DNA from: Aggregatilineales bacterium | Lineage (GTDB): Bacteria > Chloroflexota > Anaerolineae > Aggregatilineales > Phototrophicaceae | DNA: 64,000 nt | Direction: 5' to 3' | Assembly: GCA_030834905.1 (NCBI GenBank) | Contig: JAUQWZ010000021.1 | Coordinates: 372,001-436,000 of the forward strand | Part shown: piece after piece, positions 1 through 7,156 of the stretch | Layout of the letters: every line of letters starts with the position of its first letter | Numbering within the stretch: position 1 is the stretch's first letter | Notes under the pieces: generated by a model | Databases searched by the model: none | What the model saw: only the letters and a program-made list of their open reading frames with translations | Told to the model about the DNA's origin: nothing | Position numbers and translations under genes: made by a program

Positions 1-176
1 CCGGCACGCTGCATGTGGTTTATCTTCAGCCAACGCCCATTGAGGCGGGAATTCATCTGCGCACCCGCATCAAGAGCCTGACAGGGCGCAAAGCCGTCCT
101 GGAAACGGTGCTGACGGCGAATGAGCGCGAGTGCGTGCGCGCCGAAGTCATCGCCGTTCGAGTCAAAGAAGGCTAG
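1..176 (+). CDS. Hotdog-fold thioesterase (PaaI/4HBT-like), C-terminal part
   Basis: The reading frame enters from the left edge (first full codon at base 3) and ends at TAG 174-176, giving about 57 residues. The visible part alternates short beta strands: HVVYLQPTPIEAG, then LRTRIKSLTGRKAVLET, then RAEVIAVRVKEG. This matches the last three strands of 4HBT/PaaI hotdog thioesterases, which hydrolyse acyl-CoA thioesters. The catalytic residues lie upstream and are not visible, so substrate cannot be inferred. It ends about 70 bases before the next gene. Confidence 0.6.
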   Translation, partial: GTLHVVYLQPTPIEAGIHLRTRIKSLTGRKAVLETVLTANERECVRAEVIAVRVKEG

Positions 177-246
177 ACCTCGCGCAACCTTGTGTCGAGT
201 CCATGCGTACAGGGAATCATACTGGACCGTACAGGGAGCTAAAAAG

Positions 247-528
247 ATGCGCCAAGCCTGGGAGTACCTGACGATCTTCCTGCAAGCCGATGCCCGCCGT
301 GAAGCCGATTTCGTGGAGCAGTTCCGCGACTGGAAAGAGGGCATTCCACAGCACACGCCCGAAGCCATGATCCCGCAGTTAAACGCCCTCGGCGAGCAGG
401 GCTGGGAGCTGCTGCACATGCAGCCGGTGTGGCCCGGCGATAAGCGCGACCTGATGATTACCGACACTTCAGGCATGAGACAGTGGACAAGCACATACTT
501 CTGCGTGTTCAAACGACCGACGGCATAA
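247..528 (+). CDS. Small DUF4177-like protein
   Basis: A 93-residue protein starting MRQAWEYL. It begins with an aromatic-rich strand (WEYLTIFLQ) and has the pattern LNALGEQGWELLHMQPVW near residues 49-66, typical of DUF4177-type small proteins (LNxLGxxGWEL). It ends in another aromatic strand (TYFCVFKR). The frame stays open upstream, but ATG 247 is preceded by GGGAG at 234-238, so that start was chosen over the upstream ATG at 121. No function is known for the family. It has no signal peptide or membrane segment and is probably cytoplasmic. Confidence 0.6.
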   Translation: MRQAWEYLTIFLQADARREADFVEQFRDWKEGIPQHTPEAMIPQLNALGEQGWELLHMQPVWPGDKRDLMITDTSGMRQWTSTYFCVFKRPTA

Positions 529-560
529 GAGAGTAAGTTAAAAGTCGAAAGTTCAATGGT

Positions 561-590
561 GTAGGGGCGCAGCACATGCTGCGCCCCTAC
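561..590. repeat. Perfect 14-bp-arm palindrome, GGGGCGCA family
   Basis: The sequence reads GTAGGGGCGCAGCA, a CA centre, then the exact reverse complement of the first arm. It sits between the DUF4177-like gene and the acetyltransferase. No T-run follows, so it is not a classic intrinsic terminator. Related palindromes occur at 22208-22230, 44715-44734, 54541-54567 and 63812-63829. The preceding 20 bases belong to the purine-rich AAAGTCGAAAGTT repeat type also found near 29.0 and 56.1 kb. Confidence 0.85.
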
Positions 591-622
591 AAGATATCCT
601 TGATAAAATTGGAGTGGTAACC

Positions 623-1324
623 GTGCTCTACAGTGACGCTGAACTCATACGGGTACAGGTTGAATCGCTGTTTGTCCACGATGCCAGTGGCAGGCTGTTA
701 GCCATTAACGAGCCTGAACCCAGCCAGCCCGCGCCGCGCTTTTTTCTGGGGCGTACATCTCAGGGCAATCTGTGGCGTACCCGCTTCGATTTGCCGCCTG
801 ACCTGACCGCCGCGCTGGAGCAGTTGGCGGCTGATGAGCCGGTGATCAGAGATTTGGCTCAACCGCCGCGATACGAAGCGGAGTATCTTCATCTGCTCAA
901 TGCGTATCAGCCGCGCGCCACGATATTTTCCGGACCCGCCTACACGCTGCCCACGTTCGATGCGCCAGACCAGGCGGTGCTGATCACGCCTGAGAACAAA
1001 ACGCTGGTGCTGGCGCATTTCTCATGGCTGTTCACGACGCTGCCGGACTATGCGCCAGTCGCAGCCGTAATTGCGGATGAAGCGGCGGTGGCAGTCTGCT
1101 TTTCGTCGCGGCTCGCGGCGGTGGCAGCCGAAGCTGGAGTCAATACCGAGGTCAATTACCGGGGGCGCGGTTATGCGGCGGACGCTGTTCAGGCATGGGC
1201 GGCGGCGGTTCGCGCCGGGGGACGACTGCCGCTTTACAGCACGTCGTGGTCGAACGTTGCGTCGCAGAGCGTGGCGAAGAAGCTGGGCGCGGTTCAGTAT
1301 GGAGCCGATTACAGCATCACGTAA
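623..1324 (+). CDS. GNAT-family N-acetyltransferase
   Basis: About 233 residues. The C-terminal half carries the GNAT acetyl-CoA site: two strands (VAAVIADEAAVAVCFSSR), then the VNTEVNYRGRGYAADAV stretch, in which RGRGYA matches the motif A pyrophosphate loop (Q/RxxGxG/A). It ends with SWSNVASQSVAKKLGA, typical of FR47-like GNATs. The N-terminal half (residues 1-110) is less conserved and may bind the acceptor. GTG 623 was chosen because GGAG at 611-614 lies 8 bases upstream; GTG 614 overlaps that site. The substrate is unknown. The next gene is convergent. Confidence 0.8.
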   Translation: MLYSDAELIRVQVESLFVHDASGRLLAINEPEPSQPAPRFFLGRTSQGNLWRTRFDLPPDLTAALEQLAADEPVIRDLAQPPRYEAEYLHLLNAYQPRATIFSGPAYTLPTFDAPDQAVLITPENKTLVLAHFSWLFTTLPDYAPVAAVIADEAAVAVCFSSRLAAVAAEAGVNTEVNYRGRGYAADAVQAWAAAVRAGGRLPLYSTSWSNVASQSVAKKLGAVQYGADYSIT

Positions 1325-1359
1325 TCCGTTTGCGGCTTCTTCACTTCACTTTAAACTTT

Positions 1360-2523
1360 CTATTTTTCACTTTTCTTCGCCAGCAGCCGCCGGTACAGCG
1401 TGTCGAGGTCGCGGGTCAGGCGGGCGATGCCGTAGCGTTCGACGATCAGCGCCCGCAGATGTTCGGCATCCGGCGGCTGACGCAGGGTGGCGAGGATGGC
1501 TTCCGCCAGCATGTCCGCGTCGCCGGACGGCACGAGCGCGCCGAGTTTGCCGCCATCGAGAAAATCGGGGATGCCGCCGACCGCCGTCGCCACCACCGGG
1601 CAGCCCGTCGCCATCGCCTCGATGACGGTGAACGGCGTCCCTTCGTTGACACTGCTGATCACCAGCACGTTGCTGTCGGCATAAACCGGGGCGACCTCGC
1701 GCTGCCAGCCGGTGAAGGTGACCGCGCCGCGAATGCCGAGCCTGTCCGCCTGCGCCTCTAAATCGGCGCGCAGTTCGCCGTCACCGACGATGGTAAAGCG
1801 CGCGTCCGGCATCTTAGCCAGCACTTTTGCCGCCGCTTCCAGAAACAGCGCGTGATTTTTCACCGGCACCAGCCGCCCGACAATCGCCACCAGCGGCGCG
1901 TCGGTTGGGATGTGCCACGTTTCGCGGAAGGCGTTGGTGTGGCGCGGCGTCCGGGCGAAGGCGTCCAGATCCAGCCCATATCCCATGATGGTGAATTTGT
2001 CTCGCGGCGCGACGTGATAGTTGTCGGCGAGATCGGCTCGCTGCCCCTCGGTCAGCGTGATGATGGTGTCGGACACGCGCCCGGCGATCTGTTCGAGCAG
2101 GATGAAGAAGCGCGTCTTGAGTGGCGAAAAGTAGCCGTGAAAGACGTGTCCGTGAAAAGTGTGGACGATGACCGGCACGCCCGCCAGCCGCGCCGCCACC
2201 CGCCCGATAAAGCCCGCTTTCGCCGTGTGGGTGTTGACGACGTGCGGCTTGAACTGGCGGATCAGGCGGTAGACCTTCCACAGCGTCACGATATCGCGCA
2301 GGGGGTGCAGCTCGCGCCCTAGCTCCGGGATCAGGATCGGCGTCACGCCGTGTTCCTCGGCGTAGTAGCTCATATCGCCTTCTTCCGCGCCGACTTTTCC
2401 CGCCACCAGCTGGCTTTCATAGTTGGGCGCGCCGAGATGCTCGGTGATGAGCGTGACGTGAATCGCCGGACCGCCGACGTTGAGCCGGGCGACGATGTTC
2501 AGAACGCGAATAGGTGAAGTCAT
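1360..2523 (-). CDS. GT4-family glycosyltransferase
   Basis: A 387-residue GT-B enzyme. It has an N-terminal acceptor domain with a glycine-rich loop (NVGGPAIHV, residues ~15-23), then NTHTAKAGFIGR. The C-terminal nucleotide-sugar domain contains VGRLVPVKNH and the E-x7-E signature EGTPFTVIE, followed by ATGCPVVATAVGGIPD. Such enzymes retain the anomeric configuration and build polysaccharide or glycolipid. The start is ATG 2523 (MTSPIRVLNIV). The frame extends further upstream, but that part is a translated palindromic repeat with no resemblance to the family. It is the last gene of the WecA-epimerase-GT4-GT4 group, separated from the preceding gene only by repeats. Confidence 0.88.
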   Translation of the reverse strand: MTSPIRVLNIVARLNVGGPAIHVTLITEHLGAPNYESQLVAGKVGAEEGDMSYYAEEHGVTPILIPELGRELHPLRDIVTLWKVYRLIRQFKPHVVNTHTAKAGFIGRVAARLAGVPVIVHTFHGHVFHGYFSPLKTRFFILLEQIAGRVSDTIITLTEGQRADLADNYHVAPRDKFTIMGYGLDLDAFARTPRHTNAFRETWHIPTDAPLVAIVGRLVPVKNHALFLEAAAKVLAKMPDARFTIVGDGELRADLEAQADRLGIRGAVTFTGWQREVAPVYADSNVLVISSVNEGTPFTVIEAMATGCPVVATAVGGIPDFLDGGKLGALVPSGDADMLAEAILATLRQPPDAEHLRALIVERYGIARLTRDLDTLYRRLLAKKSEK

Positions 2524-2570
2524 AAGAGCGATTGAACCGCCAAGACGCCAAGGACGCAAAGGAATAAAGA

Positions 2571-2716
2571 TTGAACCACAAAGAACACGGAGGACACGGA
2601 GGAAAAATAACGCGGCATTCGGGTAGGGACACGACATTGTCGTGTCCGCCTCCTTTGTCCCGGACACGACACCGTTGTGTCCCTACTCCAGGTGTCCTCT
2701 GTGTCTCTGTGGTTCA
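2571..2716. mobile_element. MITE-like composite palindromic element, copy 1
   Basis: An ~146-bp element with terminal inverted repeats (TTGAACCACAAAG at the left, CTCTGTGGTTCA at the right). Inside are two hairpins of the GTAGGGACACGAC family in opposite senses (about 2632-2648 and 2661-2686). A second copy in inverted orientation lies at 6054-6197 and is alignable over its whole length. No transposase is encoded, so any mobility would be in trans. Its right end coincides with the stop codon of the neighbouring glycosyltransferase (2714-2716). The left flank (2530-2570) is another dispersed repeat type with the motif CCAAGGACGCAAAG. Confidence 0.7.
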
Positions 2717-3832
2717 TTTCTTCATGAGTCGTTCGTACAGCGTGACCGTTTCATCGATCATCTTATCGACGCTGAAATGAGTCTCCAGCCGTTCCTGTCC
2801 CAGCAGACCCATGTGCCTGCGCAGCGGCGCGTCAGCCAGCAGCAGCGCCAGCGATTCCGCCAATCCGTCCTCATCGCCCGGCGGTACCAGCAGCCCGGTT
2901 TCGCCGCTGACGACCACTTCGGGGATGGCGCTGACGGCGCTGCCGACGATGGGCAGGCTGTGCCCCATCGCTTCCAGCATCACCAGCCCGAAGCCTTCCC
3001 ACAGGCTCGGCATCAGGAAGATATCGTAAGCCGCCATCACCCGCGCGCCGTCTGCCCGCCAGCCGAGGAATGTCACCCGGTCTTGCAGGTTGAGCGCCCG
3101 TACTTCGGCTTCCAGCGACTGGCGCATGTTGCCTTCACCGGCGATGACAAGCCGCGCGTCTGGGAACTGTTCCGCGATTCTGCCGAAGGCGCGGATGCCA
3201 TGCGGGATGCCCTTTTGCTCGATCAGGCGGCAGACCATGCCGATGACGATCTGCTCCGGCGGGATGCCGAGTTCCTGGCGCACATCGCGCCGCAGCGCTG
3301 CCGGATCGCCCGTCTCCGGGCTGTAGCCATAGTAGATGGTCTGAATGCGATCCTGCGGCACGTCTTCCACGTCGATGCTGAATCGGCGCACCGCTTCGGA
3401 AATGGCGATACCCGCGTCGCTCATGCGCCACAGCCAGCGGTTCAGCGCACGCTGGTAGGATTTCAGGCGGAAGGCGTCGTCGTTATGGCGGCTGGAGATA
3501 ATGACCGGACGGCGCATCAGCCATGCCGAGGGAATGGCGAACAGGTCGGCGTGAAGCAGGTGGGTATGTACGATGTCCGGTTGGCGGGCGCGCAGTTCAA
3601 CCCACAGGCGGCGGTACAGCCCCAGATCGGCGTTGCCGTGAATTTGCACCCGGCTTGCCGGGATGCCGCGCGCTTCAGCCGCCTGCACCATTTCGTCTAC
3701 CGGCAGTGAAGGTTCGACCAGCAGCAAAAATTCCGCCTCGACGCCGCGCTGGCGCAAGCCTTCGAGCAGGATGAGCAGGTGGTTTTCCGCCCCGGCTACT
3801 CCCTTCACCTTAATGACGTGAACGACGCGCAT
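2714..3832 (-). CDS. GT4-family glycosyltransferase
   Basis: A 372-residue GT-B glycosyltransferase. The N-terminal domain opens MRVVHVIKVKGVAGAENHL with the usual glycine/alanine loop. DIVHTHLLHADLF lies near residue 90. The C-terminal domain has GMVCRLIEQKG and the E-x7-E motif EGFGLVMLE near residues 280-288, followed by SLPIVGSAVSAIPEVV. Its start is 6 bases downstream of the epimerase stop, so the two are very likely co-transcribed. The TGA stop lies in the last bases of the palindromic element at 2571-2716, so the final residues may have been altered by that insertion. The acceptor cannot be deduced. Confidence 0.88.
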   Translation of the reverse strand: MRVVHVIKVKGVAGAENHLLILLEGLRQRGVEAEFLLLVEPSLPVDEMVQAAEARGIPASRVQIHGNADLGLYRRLWVELRARQPDIVHTHLLHADLFAIPSAWLMRRPVIISSRHNDDAFRLKSYQRALNRWLWRMSDAGIAISEAVRRFSIDVEDVPQDRIQTIYYGYSPETGDPAALRRDVRQELGIPPEQIVIGMVCRLIEQKGIPHGIRAFGRIAEQFPDARLVIAGEGNMRQSLEAEVRALNLQDRVTFLGWRADGARVMAAYDIFLMPSLWEGFGLVMLEAMGHSLPIVGSAVSAIPEVVVSGETGLLVPPGDEDGLAESLALLLADAPLRRHMGLLGQERLETHFSVDKMIDETVTLYERLMKK

Positions 3833-3838
3833 GACTCG

Positions 3839-4774
3839 TTACCTGTTGACGTACCATTCGATGGTGCGGGCAAGCCCGGTATCAAAATCGACCACCGGCG
3901 CGAAGTCCAGCAGGTCGCGCGCCTTGTCGATGCCCGCCCGCGAATGGAGAATATCGCCCGGACGTGGATCGTCCAGAATCGGATCGAGGTTAGTGCCAAG
4001 CTGCCGGTTGAGCTTAGCGACCAGTTCCAGCAGCGTGACCTTCCCGCCGGTTGCCAGATTCATCATCTGCCCGGCGGCGTCCGGCGCTTTGGTGGCGAGC
4101 AGGTTGCCGTGAACGACGTTGTCAATGTAGGTGAAATCGCGCGACTGGCTGCCGTCGCCGTAAATGGTCGGCGCGCTGCCGCGTGTCATCGCCGCGATAA
4201 ACTTGGGAATGACGGCGGCATAGTGCGAGGTTTCATCCTGGCGCGGACCAAAAACGTTGAAGTAGCGCAGCGCCACCGTCTCCAGTCCGTACACTTCGGT
4301 AAATGCCTGGCAGTAGTATTCGCCTGCCAGCTTGGAGACGCCGTAGGGCGACATCGGGCGCGGCGGCATCGTCTCCACTTTGTAGTCGCCTTCGATATCG
4401 CCGTAAGCGGCGGACGAGGCGGCGTAGATGACGCGCTTGATACCGGCGTCACGGGAGGCGAGCAGCACGTTGAGCGTGCCGGTGACGTTGTACTCATTAC
4501 TGGTCAGTGGGTCGTCAATGCTGCGCGGCACCGAAGGCAGCGCCGCCTGATGAAAGACGTAATCCACGCCCTCAAAAATCGGCGGCAGCGCCTCGCAGTC
4601 AGTGATGCTGACTTCGTGGACTTCGAGATCGCCCGTCAGGACAGCCAGGTTCTCGCGCTTGCCGGTGCTGAAATTGTCGATGATGCGGACGCGGTGACCC
4701 TCACGCAGCAGTCGGTCTGCGATATGCGAGCCGATGAAGCCTGCGCCCCCGGTGACGATGTAGGTTTCTGGCAT
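3839..4774 (-). CDS. NAD-dependent nucleotide-sugar epimerase/dehydratase (GalE-like)
   Basis: A 311-residue extended short-chain dehydrogenase. The Rossmann motif GGAGFIGSH is at residues ~8-16, an acidic residue follows (RIIDNFSTG), the active-site serine region is YAASSAAYGD, and the catalytic pair is YGVSK. RYFNVFGPRQ and GDGSQSRDFTYIDN are typical of UDP-glucose/UDP-GlcNAc 4-epimerases and related enzymes. It likely supplies an activated sugar to the two adjacent glycosyltransferases. ATG 4774 was chosen because GGGGAG lies just upstream (minus strand). A palindromic repeat at 4786-4810 lies directly before that ribosome-binding site. Exact substrate unknown. Confidence 0.87.
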   Translation of the reverse strand: MPETYIVTGGAGFIGSHIADRLLREGHRVRIIDNFSTGKRENLAVLTGDLEVHEVSITDCEALPPIFEGVDYVFHQAALPSVPRSIDDPLTSNEYNVTGTLNVLLASRDAGIKRVIYAASSAAYGDIEGDYKVETMPPRPMSPYGVSKLAGEYYCQAFTEVYGLETVALRYFNVFGPRQDETSHYAAVIPKFIAAMTRGSAPTIYGDGSQSRDFTYIDNVVHGNLLATKAPDAAGQMMNLATGGKVTLLELVAKLNRQLGTNLDPILDDPRPGDILHSRAGIDKARDLLDFAPVVDFDTGLARTIEWYVNR

Positions 4775-4785
4775 AGAAGCTCCCC

Positions 4786-4810
4786 GTAGGGACACGATAC
4801 CGTCGTGTCC
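4786..4810. repeat. GTAGGGACACGAC-family palindrome in an mRNA leader
   Basis: The sequence reads GTAGGGACACGA, TACC, then GTCGTGTCC. It forms a hairpin immediately upstream of the GGGGAG ribosome-binding site of the epimerase gene (minus strand). In the transcript the stem would sit directly 5' of the Shine-Dalgarno sequence, so it could affect translation; that is inference. A degenerate partner (CAGATACCGTTGTGTCTGG) follows at about 4852-4870, next to the stop of the WecA-like gene. Confidence 0.75.
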
Positions 4811-4869
4811 GTGATGACCATAAATGAATGCAATTATCGGCAGCGACGTTCAGATACCGTTGTGTCTGG

Positions 4870-5898
4870 TTAGTCGGCTGCCGGTGCAGCGACCTGGTAC
4901 TTGCGCCGGATCGTCATCATCAGCACGAACAGGATGCCGAGCAGCACCAGCCCCGATACACCCAGCGCCAGCGCCCGGTCAGGCGGCTCGATGCTGACCA
5001 GAAAGCCGAGTCCGCCGAAAAAAACACACGCGCCGTACAGGATGAAGATCGTCCGGCGCTGGCTCAAGCCCACGCTCATCAGGCGGTGCGACGAGTGATC
5101 CTTGCCGCCCTGCATCGGCGGTCGCCCTTCGAGAATGCGCGTGAACACCACCAGGCAGATGTCGAAGATCGGCAGCGCCATCACCAGCAGCGGCACCATC
5201 CAGGTGACGCCCAGCGGCTGGGTGCCAAATTCGAGCTTGATGCCGAGCACCGCCAGCACGAATCCGAGCACCAGCGATCCCATATCGCCCATGAAGGTGC
5301 TGGCAGGGTTGAAGTTGTAGATCAGGAAGCCGATGGCGCTGCCCATCAGCGCGGCGGCGAGCGAACTCACCAGCGTGAGCTGTTCGTTGAAGGCGATCAG
5401 GGTGAAGAAGCCGCCAGCTATCGCGGTCACTCCGGCAGCAAGACCGTCCATGTTGTCGAGAAAGTTGATGGCGTTGGTGATGGCGACCACCCACAGGATG
5501 GTCAGCGAATAGTCGATGATGGGGGCGTTGAAAAGCTGAATGTGGATACCGGCGGCGATCAGCACGATGGCGGCGACGGTCTGGGCGATCAGGCGGATGC
5601 CGATGCCCAGGTTGTAGCGGTCATCTGCCAGCCCGACCAGCGCCAGAAATGCCGCGCCGGTGAGCACCGCGCCGAACTCGATCAGATGCTGCGGCGGGCT
5701 AAACAGCAGCAGCGACACGGCGAAGGCGACGTACATCGCCAGACCGCCCATCAGCGGCTTGTGGTCGCTGTGGATATTGCGCTGGCTGGGGATGGCGACC
5801 ACGCCCAGGCGCAGCGCCAGCGCGCGCGACAGCGGCGTGAGTCCCAGCGACATGGCGAAGCCGACCACCAGAATTGGCAGGAATAACATGGTGTCCAT
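4870..5898 (-). CDS. WecA/MraY-family polyprenyl-phosphate sugar-1-phosphate transferase
   Basis: A 342-residue polytopic membrane protein with about ten hydrophobic segments. It carries the family's cytoplasmic motifs in order: GLADD (Mg-binding Asp pair), NAINFLDNMDGLAAG, FNPASTFMGDMGS and GGKDHSSHR. These place it with WecA/TagO/Rfe enzymes, which move a HexNAc-1-phosphate to undecaprenyl phosphate and start polysaccharide or wall-polymer synthesis. It is the first gene of the cassette with the epimerase and two GT4 enzymes, fitting an initiating transferase. ATG 5898 has GGGGA 9 bases upstream. A TATACT box (5930-5935, minus strand) is a possible -10 element. Confidence 0.92.
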   Translation of the reverse strand: MDTMLFLPILVVGFAMSLGLTPLSRALALRLGVVAIPSQRNIHSDHKPLMGGLAMYVAFAVSLLLFSPPQHLIEFGAVLTGAAFLALVGLADDRYNLGIGIRLIAQTVAAIVLIAAGIHIQLFNAPIIDYSLTILWVVAITNAINFLDNMDGLAAGVTAIAGGFFTLIAFNEQLTLVSSLAAALMGSAIGFLIYNFNPASTFMGDMGSLVLGFVLAVLGIKLEFGTQPLGVTWMVPLLVMALPIFDICLVVFTRILEGRPPMQGGKDHSSHRLMSVGLSQRRTIFILYGACVFFGGLGFLVSIEPPDRALALGVSGLVLLGILFVLMMTIRRKYQVAAPAAD

Positions 5899-6053
5899 GA
5901 GGACGATCCCCTAGCAAAATGCCTCATGCAGTATAGCGCAGTTTTATTTTAGAAGTAGGGTTTGCATGTGCGGCAGGCGAGGCGAAAAGCGAAGAAAAGA
6001 ATCAACGCAAAGCCGCAAGGGAGAAGAAAAAGGCGCAAAGTAAAAAACGATAC

Positions 6054-6197
6054 TGAACCACAAAGGACATAAAGGACACCTGGAGTAGGGACACGACACC
6101 GTCGTGTCCGGGACAAAGGAGGCGGACACCACAATGCGGTGTCCCTGCCGGAATGCCGCGTTATTTCCTCCGTGTTCTCCGTGTCTCTGTGGTTCAA
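6054..6197. mobile_element. MITE-like composite palindromic element, copy 2 (inverted)
   Basis: The reverse complement of this ~144-bp stretch aligns end to end with 2571-2716: same GAACCAC termini, same two internal hairpins and the same spacer ATAACGCGGCATTC. The left internal hairpin differs by a compensated change (ACACG...CGTGT in copy 1 becomes ACACC...GGTGT here), so the stem is preserved. The element is nested inside a second inverted repeat with the motif GGCGCAAAG (about 6030-6042) against CTTTGCGCC (about 6203-6213). The 334-base gap between the WecA-like gene and the SDR gene is otherwise featureless. Confidence 0.7.
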
Positions 6198-6232
6198 TAC
6201 TTTTTCTTTGCGCCTTTGCGTTAATTTTTTCC

Positions 6233-7036
6233 TCACACCCCCAGCAGCTTGCGCCCGATCCAGATGAGCACGCGGTCGGGCAGCAGATGCGCCAGCGGCG
6301 GCGCGAGCATCGCCTCCAGCCCGACAGCATAGCGCAGGCGCGGCGAACGGCTCTCGATGATGCGCCGGACGGTTTTGGCGACCGGCAGCGGGTCGGGCGC
6401 TTCCTGCGCCCACTTTTGCAGCAGTTGGATGGCGCGCCCCCGCGCAGGCTCGTAATCCTCGATCACCGGCGCGGTATAGCGCTGGGTGCTGATGATGTTT
6501 GACCGGTAAAAGCTGGGCTGCACGCTGCTGACTTTGATGTTGAACAGCACCGTCTCGTAGCGCAGGCTTTCGGTATAGGCTTCCAGCGCGAATTTGCTGG
6601 CGCAGTAAAAGGCTTCGAAGGGCCACGCCGCCCGCCCAAGCCCGGAACTGATGTTGATGATCTGCCCGCTGCGGCGCTGGCGCATGTGCGGCAGCGCGGT
6701 TCTGGTCATGCTGACCACGCCAAAAAAGTTCGTCTCAAAAATCCATCGGGCTTCTTCCAGCGTTGTTTCTTCGATAGCACCGGCGAGATCGACTCCGGCA
6801 TTGTTCACCAGCACGTCCAGCGATCCGGCGCGCTCGATTACCGATGTGACGCACTGCTGCGCCGAAGATTCGTCGGTCACGTCCAGCCGCAGCATCGTGA
6901 AGCCGTCGGCGTTTTCGCTGGTCGGGCTGCGGCTGGTGCCAAAGACGGTGTAGCCCTGCTGTGCCAGATATACGGCAGTGGAGCGCCCAATGCCGGAACT
7001 TGCGCCGGTGATCAGGATGGTTTTGGAACTGGTCAT
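6233..7036 (-). CDS. Short-chain dehydrogenase/reductase
   Basis: A 267-residue classical SDR. It has TGASSGIG at residues 10-17, a typical NAD(P) site. LDVTD precedes the VNNAGV motif near residue 80. The catalytic serine is in INISSGLG and the catalytic pair is YCASK. Classical SDRs of this length oxidise or reduce hydroxyl/keto groups on varied substrates, and the specific one is not visible. AGGAGG at 7050-7055 lies 13 bases before ATG 7036, somewhat far but the best site. It reads in the same direction as the polysaccharide genes but is separated from them by the repeat-filled gap. Confidence 0.87.
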   Translation of the reverse strand: MTSSKTILITGASSGIGRSTAVYLAQQGYTVFGTSRSPTSENADGFTMLRLDVTDESSAQQCVTSVIERAGSLDVLVNNAGVDLAGAIEETTLEEARWIFETNFFGVVSMTRTALPHMRQRRSGQIINISSGLGRAAWPFEAFYCASKFALEAYTESLRYETVLFNIKVSSVQPSFYRSNIISTQRYTAPVIEDYEPARGRAIQLLQKWAQEAPDPLPVAKTVRRIIESRSPRLRYAVGLEAMLAPPLAHLLPDRVLIWIGRKLLGV

Positions 7037-7156
7037 CTGGTTTTTGCATCCTCCTAAATCCGCGCCTGTTCCCGCCGAAATTTCAGGAACAAGATTGTCA
7101 AAACCGCCATCATGTCATTAACATGGTAATGTAACTGGTGATTGGAAAGTTGGGTG

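Noticed and set aside
2524..2667. N-terminal extension of the GT4 protein at 1360-2523
   Set aside because: The added 48 residues are translated repeat sequence; homologous enzymes start near MTSPIRVLNIV.
2571..6197. Insertion sequence with transposase
   Set aside because: The elements are ~145 bp, carry no open frame, and no transposase gene is present anywhere in the window.
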